This document shows positions 17,869-27,925 of a stretch of DNA of 64,000 nucleotides, piece after piece; position 1 is the first letter of the stretch, and every line of letters begins with the position of its first letter. Origin of the DNA: Erinaceus europaeus (lineage: Eukaryota > Chordata > Mammalia > Eulipotyphla > Erinaceidae); NCBI RefSeq assembly GCF_950295315.1, contig NC_080172.1:117052788-117116787 (forward strand). The letters run 5' to 3'. The notes under the pieces are model-generated. The model made no database searches and was not told the origin of the DNA. It worked only from the letters and a program-made list of their open reading frames with translations. Both the position numbers and the translations under genes were made by a program.

Positions 17869-20247
17869 ATGCTCCCCGGAGGAGGAGAAGGAGGAGGAGG
17901 AGAAGGAGGAGGAGCAGAGTTCCAGGACTGGCATTTGAACATGCAGCTGACGGGAAAAGTGGTGCTGGCCGCAGCTGCTCTGCTCCTGGTCACTGCAGCC
18001 TACAGACTGTACAAGTCCAGGTCTGCCTGGGCCTCACAGGAGGGCCGGCACACCAAGGCCCAGGCCCAAGAGGAGGCCGAGGCCGAGCCCGAGGCAGAAG
18101 GGTCAGGGCAGTCGGCCTTCCAGAGGACTGCGCCCCGGATCCCACACGCAAAACCGAGACGCCGCCGGAGAGAGAGCCAGAGAGCTGGCGGGATGCCAGG
18201 CTGCAGCTGGGAGGAGCAGGGGGCTTCCCAAGTCCTGGCACAGGGAGTCTCCTGCAGCGAAGCCGAGAGACAGGAAACTGGTGAGGAGCAGGGCCAGCGG
18301 TGCCCCGGCTGTGACCTGGTACCTCCTGGCTGTGAGAGCCAAGAAGCCGGAACAGCAGTCGGTGCCGAGCCCAAGCAGCCCCTCCGCCCCCGTGCGGGCA
18401 GTGAACCCGAAAGCTGCCCGGCCAGCCTCTCTGCAGCGGCCAGCAGTGGGGCGGGCGGTGAGCTGACCCCGCAGCAGGACGACGGACCCTCAGAGCGCTC
18501 AGGGGCCCCGGAGCAGGGGTCCCTCCAGCAGCCCTGGCAGGCCCACGTGGAAGGTGCGAGTGACGTGGACAACAGCTGGGCCTTCACAGGGGTGGCAAGG
18601 GTCCGCAGGGAAGAGGGTGGAGCCCTTCAGGCGGCCTCCGATCTGGCCCTGCATCAGCAGGAAGGAGCCACCAACTCCTCTTACACCTTCTCATCGGTGG
18701 CCCGGGTTCGAATGGAGAATTTCATTCAGCAAAGGGTGCAGGGGACTGGGCCAAGGCTCAGGGGCAAAGTGTATGACTACTATGTTGAGTCCACATCTCT
18801 GGCCACCTCCGGGGACAGACTGGGGGGCAGCACAGCCGCCCTGGGATGGGACGGCAGCCCTCCGGCCCTTCCGCCGGGTCCGCTGGAGACAGACACAGCC
18901 CGGGAGGGCCCCACAGAGGACGTGGAAGGTGGAGCCCAAGCAGCCCCCAGCTCCCGGACCGCACCGGCCGCCCACGCCCGAGGCCTCAGCAGGAGAGAGA
19001 GCCTACTGCAGATCGTGGAGAACCCCGAGCTTCAGCTACAGCTCGACGGCTTTGGAGGCCCCAGTGACTCCTGCCCGGGGTCCGAGGAATCTTCGGGGGC
19101 TGGCTCAGCCAGAAGCGGCAGGGAGTCGCACGTGCAGCTGGTGGCCCGCACCAACTTCTTCCACCTGCCCCTGGCCCCCGGCTCAGCGGCTGGCGTCCAC
19201 CTGGATCTGGGCAACTGCTCCGAGGTGCTGAGCTTGGCCAAGAGGCAGAAGCTGGAGACCCTGAAGGAGGCGGCCTACCAGGTGATGAGTGACAATTACC
19301 TGCAGGTACTGCGCAGCCCGGACGTCTACGGGAGCCTGAACGGGGCCGAGCGGGAGCTGATCCTCCTGCGAAGGCTGAGGGGCCGCAAGCGCCTGGTGGT
19401 GGCTGATGTGTGTCCCCAGGAGGACTCCGGCCGCCTCTGTTGCTATGACGACGAGCGGGATGCCTGGCATCCTCTGGCCCGGCTGCCCCCGGAGGCTGTG
19501 TCCCGAGGCTGTGCCGTCTGCAGTCTCTTCAATTACCTCTTCTTGGTGTCCGGCTGCCAGGGGCCTGAGCGCCGGCCCTCCAGGCGCGTCTTCTGCTTCA
19601 ACCCGCTGACGGGCATCTGGAGCGAGGTGTGCCCGCTCAACCAGGCCCGGCCGAGCTGCCGCCTGGTGGCCCTGGACGGCCACCTGTACGCCATCGGGGG
19701 CGAGTGTCTGAACACGGTGGAGCGTTACGACCCGCGCCTGGACCGCTGGACGTTCGCCCCTCCGCTGCCCGACAACACCTTCGTGCTGGCGCACACGGCC
19801 ACGGCCAGCGCCAGGGAGATCTTCATCACGGGGGGCACGCTGCGGTACCTGCTGCTGCGCTTCTCGGCCGCCGAGGGCCGCTGGTGGCCTGGCCTCACGA
19901 CGGGCAGCAAGGAGCGCACCGCCGAGATGGTGGCGGTGGACGGCTTCCTCTACCGCTTCGACCTCAACCGCGTCCTGGGCATCGGCGTGTACCGCTGCAG
20001 CGCCAGCGCCCGCCTCTGGTACGAGTGTGCCAACCACCGCGAGCCCTACCCCGAGGCCTTCCGGTGCGCGGTGCTGGGCAGCCTGGTCTACTGTGTGGGG
20101 CACCGACGCACCCTGTGCTTCCACGCCGATGCCCGCTCGCCCAGGTTTGTGCCCAAGAAGCTGCAGAGTTTCCCCTCCCCGCGGGGCACCCTCCTGCCCA
20201 CCACCCTGACCCTACCCAGCCCAGATGTGCCTCAGACCAGGGTCTAG
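17869..20247 (+). CDS. KLHDC7A: Kelch domain-containing protein 7A
   Basis: Single uninterrupted frame of 792 codons, matching the known intronless coding exon and about 780 residue size of mammalian KLHDC7A. I chose the ATG at 17869 because an in-frame TGA lies at 17833, -3 is A, and the residues that follow (QDWHLNMQLTGKVV) match the conserved family N-terminus; an alternative Met is residue 25. Residues 31-48 are a hydrophobic segment ending in YRLYK, probably a membrane anchor. Residues 50-450 are acidic, Ser/Pro/Gly-rich and poorly ordered, with conserved islands SYTFSSVARVRME (from 271), GKVYDYYVES (from 299) and SLLQIVENPELQLQ (about 378). Residues 454-500 resemble a BACK-type helical region. 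Five kelch blades follow: 524-562, 574-611, 617-656, 657-702 and 707-744. There is no BTB domain. Kelch propellers bind partner proteins; the molecular role of KLHDC7A is poorly known. Gly/Glu residues 4-15 are an apparent local expansion. The second half is CpG-rich. Confidence 0.94.
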   Translation: MLPGGGEGGGGEGGGAEFQDWHLNMQLTGKVVLAAAALLLVTAAYRLYKSRSAWASQEGRHTKAQAQEEAEAEPEAEGSGQSAFQRTAPRIPHAKPRRRRRESQRAGGMPGCSWEEQGASQVLAQGVSCSEAERQETGEEQGQRCPGCDLVPPGCESQEAGTAVGAEPKQPLRPRAGSEPESCPASLSAAASSGAGGELTPQQDDGPSERSGAPEQGSLQQPWQAHVEGASDVDNSWAFTGVARVRREEGGALQAASDLALHQQEGATNSSYTFSSVARVRMENFIQQRVQGTGPRLRGKVYDYYVESTSLATSGDRLGGSTAALGWDGSPPALPPGPLETDTAREGPTEDVEGGAQAAPSSRTAPAAHARGLSRRESLLQIVENPELQLQLDGFGGPSDSCPGSEESSGAGSARSGRESHVQLVARTNFFHLPLAPGSAAGVHLDLGNCSEVLSLAKRQKLETLKEAAYQVMSDNYLQVLRSPDVYGSLNGAERELILLRRLRGRKRLVVADVCPQEDSGRLCCYDDERDAWHPLARLPPEAVSRGCAVCSLFNYLFLVSGCQGPERRPSRRVFCFNPLTGIWSEVCPLNQARPSCRLVALDGHLYAIGGECLNTVERYDPRLDRWTFAPPLPDNTFVLAHTATASAREIFITGGTLRYLLLRFSAAEGRWWPGLTTGSKERTAEMVAVDGFLYRFDLNRVLGIGVYRCSASARLWYECANHREPYPEAFRCAVLGSLVYCVGHRRTLCFHADARSPRFVPKKLQSFPSPRGTLLPTTLTLPSPDVPQTRV

Positions 20248-20571
20248 GGTACCCTCCCCCAGAAAAACAGAGGGGGGTGGTGAAAGCACCTCTTACCCAC
20301 CACTCCGTGAACCAGCGGGCGATGCAGGAGTCGGGTGGACCGGACACAGACTAATGCCCCCACTCCTGTGCCGGAGGCCCTGGGGTCTTTACCGTCGGTG
20401 AGATGCAGGGCTGTGGCGTGAAGACAGCAGCAAGGACGTGTGACCCAAGGTGGAGGGCACCCTCATCTCCAGGGAGGACCACAGCCTAGCGTCAGATGTG
20501 AACTTGGCTTGGGGGCATGTCCCAGTTCTCCTGCCAAGTTTCCGTTGAGTGGCCTTAGTACGAAGTAGAAA
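20248..20571 (+). other. Probable 3' UTR start of KLHDC7A
   Basis: Sequence directly after the TAG stop, repeat-free to about 20570. It contains no AATAAA. The first AATAAA-type signals downstream are inside SINE tails (from about 21135), so either the UTR runs through SINEs or uses a non-canonical signal. Confidence 0.45.
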
Positions 20572-20750
20572 ACCAGGGTGGGTGCTGGCTCGCGGCCCTG
20601 GGTTGGAGCCCCTGCACAGTGTCTGCGGGAGGCCCCTTCACAAGCACTGAAGCAGGTCTGCAGGTGTCTCTCTCTCCTTCTTTCTCTATCTCCCTGTCCT
20701 CTCTCAATCTCTCTCTCTTCTCTCTAGTAAAAATCAAAAAAAGAAAGAAT
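20572..20750 (+). mobile_element. Diverged SINE close to the KLHDC7A stop
   Basis: A head remnant (GGTGGGTGCTGGCTCGCGGC), then AGGCCCCTTCACAAGCACTG and GAAGCAGGTCTGCAGGTGTC, a CT-rich part and an A-rich tail. The B box is damaged. Confidence 0.65.
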
Positions 20751-20870
20751 GGCCTCAGATGAAGCCTAAAATATAAAATCATAGTTTAGAAGCCAGCTGA
20801 CCTTTAGTGAACTTTCCCAGGGGCAATAGGCCGTAGCTCTCTTGCTTTCTCTTTAAAATATATTTTAAAA

Positions 20871-21165
20871 AGAGTCTGGTGGTAGCACAGTGGGTTAAGC
20901 GCAGGTGGCGCAAAGCGCAAGGACCGGCTTGAGGATCCTGGTTCCAGTCCCCGGCTCCCCACCTGCAGGGGAGTTGCTTCACAGGCGGTGAAGCAGGTCT
21001 GCAGGTGTCTGTCTTTCTCTCCCCCTCTCTGTCTTCTTCTCCCCTCTCCATTTCTCTCTGTCCTATCTAACAACAACATCAAGAATAATAACTACAACAA
21101 CAATTAAAAAACAAGAGAAACAAAAGGGAAAGCAAATAAATATAAAAATAAAGTTATATATATAT
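20871..21165 (+). mobile_element. SINE-A copy
   Basis: Head AGAGTCTGGTGGTAGCACAG with GTGGGTTAAGCGCAGG, B box GGTTCCAGTCCCC, body GCGGTGAAGCAGGTCTGCAG, tail AACAACATCAAGAATAATAA then AATAAATATAAA. Confidence 0.88.
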
Positions 21166-21171
21166 TATCAG

Positions 21172-21440
21172 TTGGGCAGTAGCACAGCAGTTTAAGCACA
21201 GGTGGTACAAAGCACGAGGACCAATGTAAGGATCCCAGTTCGAGCACCGGGCTCCCCGCCTTCAGGGGAGTCGCTTCACAGGCGGTGAAGCAGGTCTGCA
21301 GGTGTCTATCTTTCTCTCCCCCTCTCTGTCTTCCCCTCCTCTCTCCATTTCTCCCTGTCCTATCCAACAACAACAATAGTAACTACAACAATAAAACAAC
21401 AAGGGCAACAAAGGGAATAAATAAATAAATATTTTTAAAA
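21172..21440 (+). mobile_element. SINE-A copy
   Basis: Head GTTGGGCAGTAGCACAGCAG, B box AGTTCGAGCACC, body and AACAACAATAGTAACTACAA tail followed by AATAAATAAATAAATA. It is in the same orientation as its neighbours. Confidence 0.88.
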
Positions 21441-21461
21441 ATTACTAAAATATATTTTATT

Positions 21462-21666
21462 TAGGGGCCAGGTGGTGGTGCACCTGGTTGAGCACACATG
21501 TTACAGTGCACAAGGATCCGGGTTTGCGTCCCTGGTCCCCACCTGCAGGGGGAAAGCTTCACGTGTGGTGGAGCAGGGTTGCAGGTGTCTGCCTCTCTCC
21601 TTCTCTGTCACGCCCTTCCCTCTTGATTTCTGGCTGTCTCTATCCAACAAATAAAAAAGATTAAAA
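21462..21666 (+). mobile_element. SINE-B copy
   Basis: Head GGGGCCAGGTGGTGGTGCAC, B box GGGTTTGCGTCCC, body GGTGGAGCAGGGTTGCAGGT and tail AATAAAAAAGATTAAAAA. Confidence 0.9.
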
Positions 21667-21668
21667 AG

Positions 21669-21955
21669 GGAGTCGGGCTGTAGCACAGCGGGTTAAGCGC
21701 ACGTGGCGCAAAGCACAAGGACCGGCATAAGGATCCCGGTTCGAACCCCGGCTCCCCACCTGCAGGGGAGTCGCTTCACAGGCGGTGAAGCAGGTCTGCA
21801 GGTGTCTGTCTTTCTCTCCCCCTCTCTGTCTTCCCCTCCTCTCTCCATTTCTCTCTGTCCTATCCAACAATGACAACAACAATAATAACTACAACAATAA
21901 AACAACAAGGGCAACAAAAGAGAATAAATAAATAAAAATAAAATATTTTAAAAAA
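21669..21955 (+). mobile_element. SINE-A copy with intact pol III boxes
   Basis: Head GGGAGTCGGGCTGTAGCACA, intact B box GGTTCGAACCC, full body and tail. Flanks read AAAAGATTAAAAA before and AAAAGATTTAAAAA after, a probable target duplication made from the tail of the preceding SINE-B. Nested timing therefore puts it later than the 21462 copy. Confidence 0.9.
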
Positions 21956-21984
21956 AGATTTAAAAATATTATTTGTTTTAATTC

Positions 21985-22150
21985 AATTAAAATTTAATTA
22001 TATATATATAGAGAGAGAAAAAAAAACCAGAACACTGCTCAATTCTGATTTGTGGTAATGCAGATTACTGAGCCTAGAGACTGAGGAGCCTCAGGCATGA
22101 AACGGCTGTTTGTTTGTTTGTTTTGATTTTGCATAACCACTGTACTATCT
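21985..22150 (-). mobile_element. SINE-C copy with TA and TTTG microsatellites
   Basis: Reverse-oriented SINE-C words (GAACACTGCTCAATTCTGAT, GGAGCCTCAGGCATGA, GCATAACCACTGTACTATCT) interrupted by (TTTG)n near 22110. A TA run precedes it at 21998-22008. Confidence 0.6.
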
Positions 22151-22904
22151 CACACACACACACCTAAAAACAGCTCTCTAATACAGCAGGACCCCTCTCT
22201 AAACTGGGTCCCTACTGCCAAGATTCCCAGAAGTGCCCAGCTAGAAAGGTGGGAAATTCTGGGAATTCCTTCTGTGGGACCGAGAGAGATCGCAGGGAAG
22301 CGTCGGAGGCCCACCCAGGATGAGGAACGGTGGAGCAGCCCTGTAGCTGAAGTCAAAGTTGCCTCCAGGGACCCACACCTGCAGAGGAAACTCCATGAGC
22401 CCACTCTGCTTGTCCTCATCACCTGGGCTTCCAGTACGCCAGCGGAAGCTTCATTGTTAACATCCATTTGAAAAAGTGCATCATGCAGTGGTCTACTCAG
22501 ATTCCAGCTGTCCTCTGCCTGGAGTCTCAGGGAAGGAGAGAGAAACTGTGGTCCTGGGGCTGCCGTCATCCTTCTAAATGCCTGCCCCTGACTGTGGCTA
22601 ACTGGCCACCGTGGTTTCCCCATGGACTCGGGCCCTTCTTAGTACAGCTTCCAAACCACCGAGCTCACATTCAGGGAGCTGGGGGGAACCACTAGTCCTA
22701 CCTCTGGATTTAGCACCAGAGAGAGAGAGAGAGAGAATGGGGAGAGGCAGGCAGGTGCATGAGAGGACTGAGGAGCTAGAAGGTTCTAGTGGTCCACTGG
22801 AAGACGGGAGTGCCCGTGGACATCAGGCTTCCTGGTTTTCTAAGAGGGGAGAGACTCCAACCTCACCAAATTATCCATTTGTTCCAGAGAAAAGAGACTA
22901 GGAG
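22151..22904. other. Intergenic DNA
   Basis: Single-copy in appearance, with a short (GA)n at 22721-22736. No gene or old repeat is recognised. Confidence 0.4.
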
Positions 22905-23162
22905 CCAAGCGGTGGCACACCCAGTTAAGTACACACAGTACTAAGCACAAGGACTCATGCAAGGATTCAGGTTCAAGCCCCTGGCTCCCCACCTGCTGGG
23001 GTTCCACTTCATGAGCAGGTGTCTGTCTTTCTCTCTCCCTCTCTATCTCCACCTCCTCGCTCAATTTCTCTCTGTCCTATCCAGTAACATGGCAAAAAAA
23101 TGGCCTCCAAGCCTCTGGAGGAGGGAGGGAGGGAGAGAGAGAGAAAGAGAGAGAGAGAGAGA
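22905..23162 (+). mobile_element. SINE-A copy with GA-rich tail
   Basis: Head GGAGCCAAGCGGTGGCACAC, B box GGTTCAAGCCCC, shortened body, GTCCTATCCAGTAACATGGC, then a purine run at 23118-23162 seeded on the tail. Confidence 0.82.
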
Positions 23163-24204
23163 TTGGTCCAGGCCTACTACCATAACCTTGTTCCGTCTCC
23201 AAAGACTGTTAACAGCACATTGATGGGAGGGCAGCAGTGCTGTGGGGCCAGTCCAGATGCCAGGGAAGCGGGATCTATCTTGCAATTAGCAGCTGCAGGG
23301 AAGAGAGAAGCAGAGCTGGGAGGTACACCAGGGCAGTGCTTGCCAAGCAGAGAGAGAAGGGTGCTTTGGGAGTCAATCTCATCGCTTGAAAGGGAGAAGA
23401 ACAACCCATGTTCTCTCTGCCTTGAGGATTCTCCAGGGCACCTGGGGAAGATTCTTGCCAAACTCTCCACATTTTCCCATAGGAGTGTGCATTCACTCTG
23501 AGCCTGGAGTCCCCCTTTGAGAAGGTGCAGGAGTGGAACAAAGGATAGAAAGAAGGGAGATGCGGAGATGGGAACTTGAATGGGCTCTTTGTATGAAGCT
23601 ACCTTCCCTGTTCTCAGGCCTGGGAGGTGAGTCTGCCTGATTGGTTCCTGGACTGGAGGCTGAGAGAGGAAGTTTGCTGGCATTGTGACAGGTGTCGGGG
23701 AAGGAGGGACCCGGCTTTCCCCACCAAGGCCATGATGCCCACGTTGAGAGTCTGTGCTCGGAGGTGAACTTCCAAGAGGAGCAGTCTGGGTGGCGTGTGG
23801 GGCCAAACCCTGAAGACGGCCCCTCGTGAGCCAGAGGCAATTGTGGGAACCCTTTCAGGAGACCACACTCTCCGGAGGGCAGGGACTCAGGAATGATTCT
23901 AGGGGTGAAACAGCAGAGTTTGTCCCAGATATCGGTGGGGGTGGGGGATGTTCTTCATGACGAGACAAACAGCAGAGATCTGAGGCTGGGGACATGCAGA
24001 TACATTTGGCAGCCAGCTGCACAAACCCTGCTATACAGTTCTCGTTCCGAGTTGGGGCCCAGGAAGGCATTACCAGCAGGTCAGAGCTGTCTTCTCACTG
24101 CCGCCCTGGGCTGTTGATGCTGGGTCTAAGGGGTGAGAGGGATCACGCCACCTTGGTGGGCAAGGTTAGTAATTCAGAGGACCTACAGAGACCCCCGGGG
24201 CCGT
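23163..24204. other. Intergenic DNA
   Basis: About 1 kb without a recognised gene or repeat. It is GC-moderate, with several unrelated short frames. Confidence 0.4.
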
Positions 24205-24300
24205 GGTAGCTAAGGTTCATTTGCACAGTGCTCGGGCCAGGCACTGTGCCAGGCAGCAGAGCCCTGACCTGATGGCATCCAATTCTAATGAAAGAAAACA
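24205..24300 (+). mobile_element. MIR fragment
   Basis: The 5' part of MIR is recognisable from GTTCATTTGCACAGTGCTCG through GCCAGGCACTGTGCCAGGCA to the core start. Confidence 0.5.
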
Positions 24301-25109
24301 ACACATTAAAACACACAGAGCCGGAACCCATGCTGCACTGATGCCACAGAGAAAGACAGGGCAGGAAGGGGGGACAGGAAAGCCAGTCCTCCCTGATAAG
24401 AGTGGAGATGTGGTGGTGCACAGACTACAACCAGCTCAAGACTTGGAAAGAGCCAGCGCTCCCACAGGAAGGACCTGGCCAGTGGTGGAGAGATGGGGGG
24501 GGGGGGGGGCAGGGCACCTCCAAGGAGCTTCAGTCCCCAAGTGTGAGCAGGTCAGGACTCCTGTCCTGCTTCAGCCACTCATGTCGGGAGAAGCAGTCCA
24601 TCCCGTCGACGTCTAGAAAGGAAGCTTCTTGGACAGAGAAATAAACTGCCTTCCCAAGAGAGAAGCCAGGTCTGAACATTCAGGGCTGAGAAAGGGCCGA
24701 GAGTCTCTGGGTGTGACTGTGGCTGCCTGCTGACCGCACCCAGGGGCAGAACCCAGACTTTCTCCTCTGGCACTGGGCATCAGCCTGGGCTGCTGACGAC
24801 TCGCCTGCAGCCTGAGAGCAGAGTGGCCTGTGTGTCACATGGCTTCTGCCTGGGTCACCTGTCCTGCTTTCCCGACAAGAGATCTTTCCTCTTCAGGAAG
24901 AAAATAATAATAACAATAAAAACAAAATCTTAAGTGTGGATTGCTTTCTGTCAGGCCAACTGTGCCATTATAGAAGCCAAAATTGGAAAATCGAGAAAGG
25001 GATAAGAAAAAACATCCCCAATTTCGCCACCCAGAGACAAGCCCCGCTGGGATGTATGTCTGCTTGTCTGCTTCCTCCTGTTGGATTTGATTTTTTTTTT
25101 TTCTTTTTT
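24301..25109. other. Intergenic DNA
   Basis: No gene. A G13 run lies at 24497-24509. 24897-24935 is A-rich with (AATA) units. 24940-25060 is single-copy. Confidence 0.35.
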
Positions 25110-25345
25110 GCGTAGGTGTGATTATGCTGAGTACACAATTCAGGAGCTTCCTCTTTTCACTTAGCTTTTGAGAATAAGCATTTTCCCGTGTTATTACAAG
25201 CCTTCAGTAAACACCATTTCAATAGCTGTGCTGTATTCCACCCCATGGATGGACCACAGTTTATTTAAACATTTCTTCCTCCTGTCGAGCTGGTGGATTT
25301 TTCTTTAATTCCTGTTGGTTTCTTTTTCTGTCATAAATAAAATGT
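25110..25345 (+). mobile_element. Probable ancient LINE fragment
   Basis: The run of phrases TCACTTAGCTTTTGAGAATA, CTGTATTCCACCCCATGGAT, GGACCACAGTTTATTTAAAC and TGTCATAAATAAAATG follows the word order of old mammalian LINE 3' ends (small-target, wave-away phrases typical of ancient L1/L2 tails). The exact family is uncertain. Confidence 0.4.
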
Positions 25346-25455
25346 CTTTTGTTTTCTTGTTCCTCTCTGTCTGGGGCCTCCATCAATATTTACAAGAGAA
25401 ATCCAGTCTCCCTCTTCCCTGGAAGAACAGAGCTTATGTTACAACCACAGAAGCC

Positions 25456-25795
25456 TGGGGCTGGGGGCTGGGGGCTGGGCCTGGGCCTGGGCTGGGGGCT
25501 TGGGCTGGGGGTTGGGGCTGGGGGCTTGGGCTGGGGGCTGGGGCTGGGGCTGGGCCTGGGCCTGGGCCTGGGCTGAGGGCTGGGCCTGGGGGTTGGGGCT
25601 GGGGGCTGGGGGCTTGGGCTGGTGCTGGTGTTGGGGCTGGGGCTGGGGGCTGGGGTTGGGGGTTGGGGCTCGGGGTTGGGGCTGGGGCTGGTGCCGGTGC
25701 TGGTGCTGGGGGCTTTGCTGAGGGCTTGGGCTGGGGCAGGGGGCTTGGGGCCAGGTCTAGGTGCTGGGGGCTGGTGCTGGGGCTGAGGCTGGGGC
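25456..25795. repeat. GGGGCT-type G-rich hexanucleotide array
   Basis: About 340 bp of tandem GGGGCT, GGGCCT, GGGGTT and GGTGCT hexamers with the G tracts all on the plus strand. Frames through it encode Gly/Leu/Ala/Trp dipeptide-like runs that are not real. Consecutive G3-5 tracts separated by 2-3 bases fit the G-quadruplex pattern many times over. Confidence 0.95.
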
Positions 25796-25941
25796 CTCTC
25801 TCCTACTCACAGACACAGGACCACCCTTGGAAGTCCTCAGCAAGAAAGGCAGGACTCCCACTTGGGTCCTCCCTGTGTCCTATTCAGGGTGTTTGTTCCT
25901 GGAGTCAGAAGTCAGACTTGTTCCAAGTATAGAAAGCCCTC

Positions 25942-26283
25942 TGGGAGTGCGTGAAGGGTGGTGGCCCGACCAGTCAAACACTCATAGTACTATTGGGAGT
26001 GCGTGAAGGGTGGTGGCACGACCAGTCAAACACTCATAGTACTATGTGTGAGGACCCACCCAAGGACCTGAGTTTGAGCCCCCAGCTCCTCACCTGTGTG
26101 GCAGGGAAGCTTTATGAGCGGTGAGGCAGGCCTGCAGGTGTCTATCTTTCTCTCTCCCTCTCTATCTCCCTGCTGCCCATCTCAGTTTCTCTCTGTCCCA
26201 TCCAATAAAACAAAATCAAAAGGAAAGCTAGGAAGGAAGGAAAGGAAGAAAGAAAGAAAGAAAGAAAGAGAGAAAGGAGGGAG
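25942..26283 (+). mobile_element. SINE with duplicated head and (GAAA)n tail
   Basis: A 52 bp segment is tandemly doubled (25942-25993 and 25994-26045, one mismatch seen). It contains the tRNA-like head with the CACTCATAGTACTAT word. B-box region GAGTTTGAGCCCC, body GCGGTGAGGCAGGCCTGCAG and tail then follow once. (GAAA/GGAA)n occupies 26228-26283 on the tail. Confidence 0.8.
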
Positions 26284-26307
26284 GAAGGTGGGTGGAAAAT
26301 GGCCTCC

Positions 26308-26516
26308 ATGGGGCCAGGTGGTGGCACACCTGGTTGAGCGCATATGTTATAATGTGCAAGGACAGGGTTCAAGGCCCCAGTCCCCACCTGCAGGGGGAGA
26401 GCTTCTCAAGGAGTAAGGCGGGGCTGCAGGTGTGTCTCCTTCTCTTCCCATCTCTATTTCCCCTTCCTCTTAATCCCTGGCTGTCCCTACCGAATAATAA
26501 ATAAAGATAGTGAAAA
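26308..26516 (+). mobile_element. SINE-B copy
   Basis: Head GGGGCCAGGTGGTGGCACAC, B-box region CAGGGTTCAAGGCCCC, body GGCGGGGCTGCAGGTGTGTC, tail AATAATAAATAAAGATAG. Confidence 0.88.
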
Positions 26517-26548
26517 AGTGTTTGATGTTGGTCTCCAGGACTAGAGGG

Positions 26549-26632
26549 AAAGAAAGAAATGAAATGAAATGAAATGAAATGAAATGAAATGAAATGAAAT
26601 GAAATGAAATGAAATGAAGAAAGGGAGGAACA

Positions 26633-26685
<53 letters not shown>

Positions 26686-26745
26686 GAAGGAAGGAAGGAA
26701 GGAAGGAAGGAAGGAAGGAAGGAAGGAAGGAAGGAAGGAAGGACA
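26549..26745. repeat. Compound purine microsatellite: (GAAAT)n, (GAAA)n, (GGAA)n
   Basis: Three consecutive pure arrays on one strand: AAATG pentamers at 26553-26617, AAAG tetramers at 26633-26683 and AAGG tetramers at 26692-26742. Each phase is nearly perfect, with short purine joints between them. It follows the SINE-B at 26308 after about 35 bp. Confidence 0.95.
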
Positions 26746-27761
26746 GAAAGGGATAACACTTTTGGTTTCCTTAAAAGCGCACCTGAGCCTGGCTGCCTGC
26801 CTCAGCAAGGTGCCCTATCTGCTCCCCTATTTGGAGGTACTGGGAGCCAAGAATGTGGCTCTTCTCCTGGGCATCTCCCCAGTCCTCTCGCTACTCACGT
26901 CCATCAGTTAGGTTCCATCCTTGAACGTGAGCTTAACCGTAACTGCCCCAGGGGGCTTCTGAAGGCCATCTGAGTTACCTGCCTTGCTCTCCACCGTGAT
27001 GGTCCTGACCCCTTTCGCCCCTCAGATGCAGAGTCAGAAGCCCAGGGCAGCAGGGAGAAGACAGCTCTGCTCTGGGGACTGATCTCTGTATCTGCATCTG
27101 TGAAATGGGTTTGCCGCTGCCATCTGCGAGAGGATATCGTCAGGAGGGTGATACCACGTGCAAGCACCACCCCAAAACTGGTCTCCAAGGAACGCTTGTC
27201 TTCTGGGATGTGGCTGGCCCAGGAGTAAGAACCTGAGGCTGTGTCTGGGCTGCAGATCTTGGAGCCAACAGCAGGTGTCTTCTGCTCCTATCTGTCTGCT
27301 CCCTCCCTCCTTCCCTCCCTGAGAAGGTCTGGTGGCCCCAGGAGCCCCTGAGGCAGACATGGGGGGTAGCAGACAGGGAGAAGACACTCAGAGGGGAGGT
27401 GCTTGGGGCGGGCGGGGGCAGGAGGTAAGGACAGAGGCCACAGGGGAGAGGCCGCAGAGAAAGAAGTGCGGCTGGCAGCAGAAGCTCCAGTCACTGCTCT
27501 GAGCCTCAGATTCCTTTGTTAGTTTTTGACATGTGGGTTGTGGGTGAAAATAAAACACACATATGGAAAGGCTATCAGGTCTGAGTTGCCTTTTTGTCTT
27601 CAGAGGACGAGGCCAATAGGGACGGCAGGTGAGTAAGAGAAGTCAGCGAGTCTGGAGCCCAGCAACTTGCTTTGTCTGAGTGGCAAAGTTAATCCTGACT
27701 GAAAACTGGCTGCAGAGAATGGTTACTTAGGGAGGGAAACAAAAACGCTTTGCAAATGTTG
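26746..27761. other. Intergenic DNA with MIR trace
   Basis: 27085-27150 (TCTGTATCTGCATCTGTGAA then ATGGGTTTG) is a reverse MIR core remnant. No exon is supported. The AATAAAA at 27549 has no gene to serve. Confidence 0.4.
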
Positions 27762-27925
27762 AGGTGAGGTGTGGTTGAGTGCACCTGTTACAGTGCTTGG
27801 CGACCCTGGTCCCCAGCTGCAGGGGAAAAGCTTCACACACGGAGAAGCAGTGCTGCCGGTCTCTCTGTCTCTCAATTTCTGGATGTCTCTGCAAATAAAG
27901 TTAATTAATTAAAAAAACTAAAATA
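27762..27925 (+). mobile_element. Diverged, shortened SINE-B
   Basis: GGTTGAGTGCACCTGTTACA head, a deletion removing the B box, body GGAGAAGCAGTGCTGCCGGT and an AATAAAGTTAATTAATT tail. Confidence 0.7.

Noticed and set aside
19183..20354. Antisense (about 313 codon) and alternate plus-frame (about 241 codon) reading frames inside KLHDC7A
   Set aside because: They are shadows of the GC-rich coding strand. Only the KLHDC7A frame has kelch motifs and family similarity.
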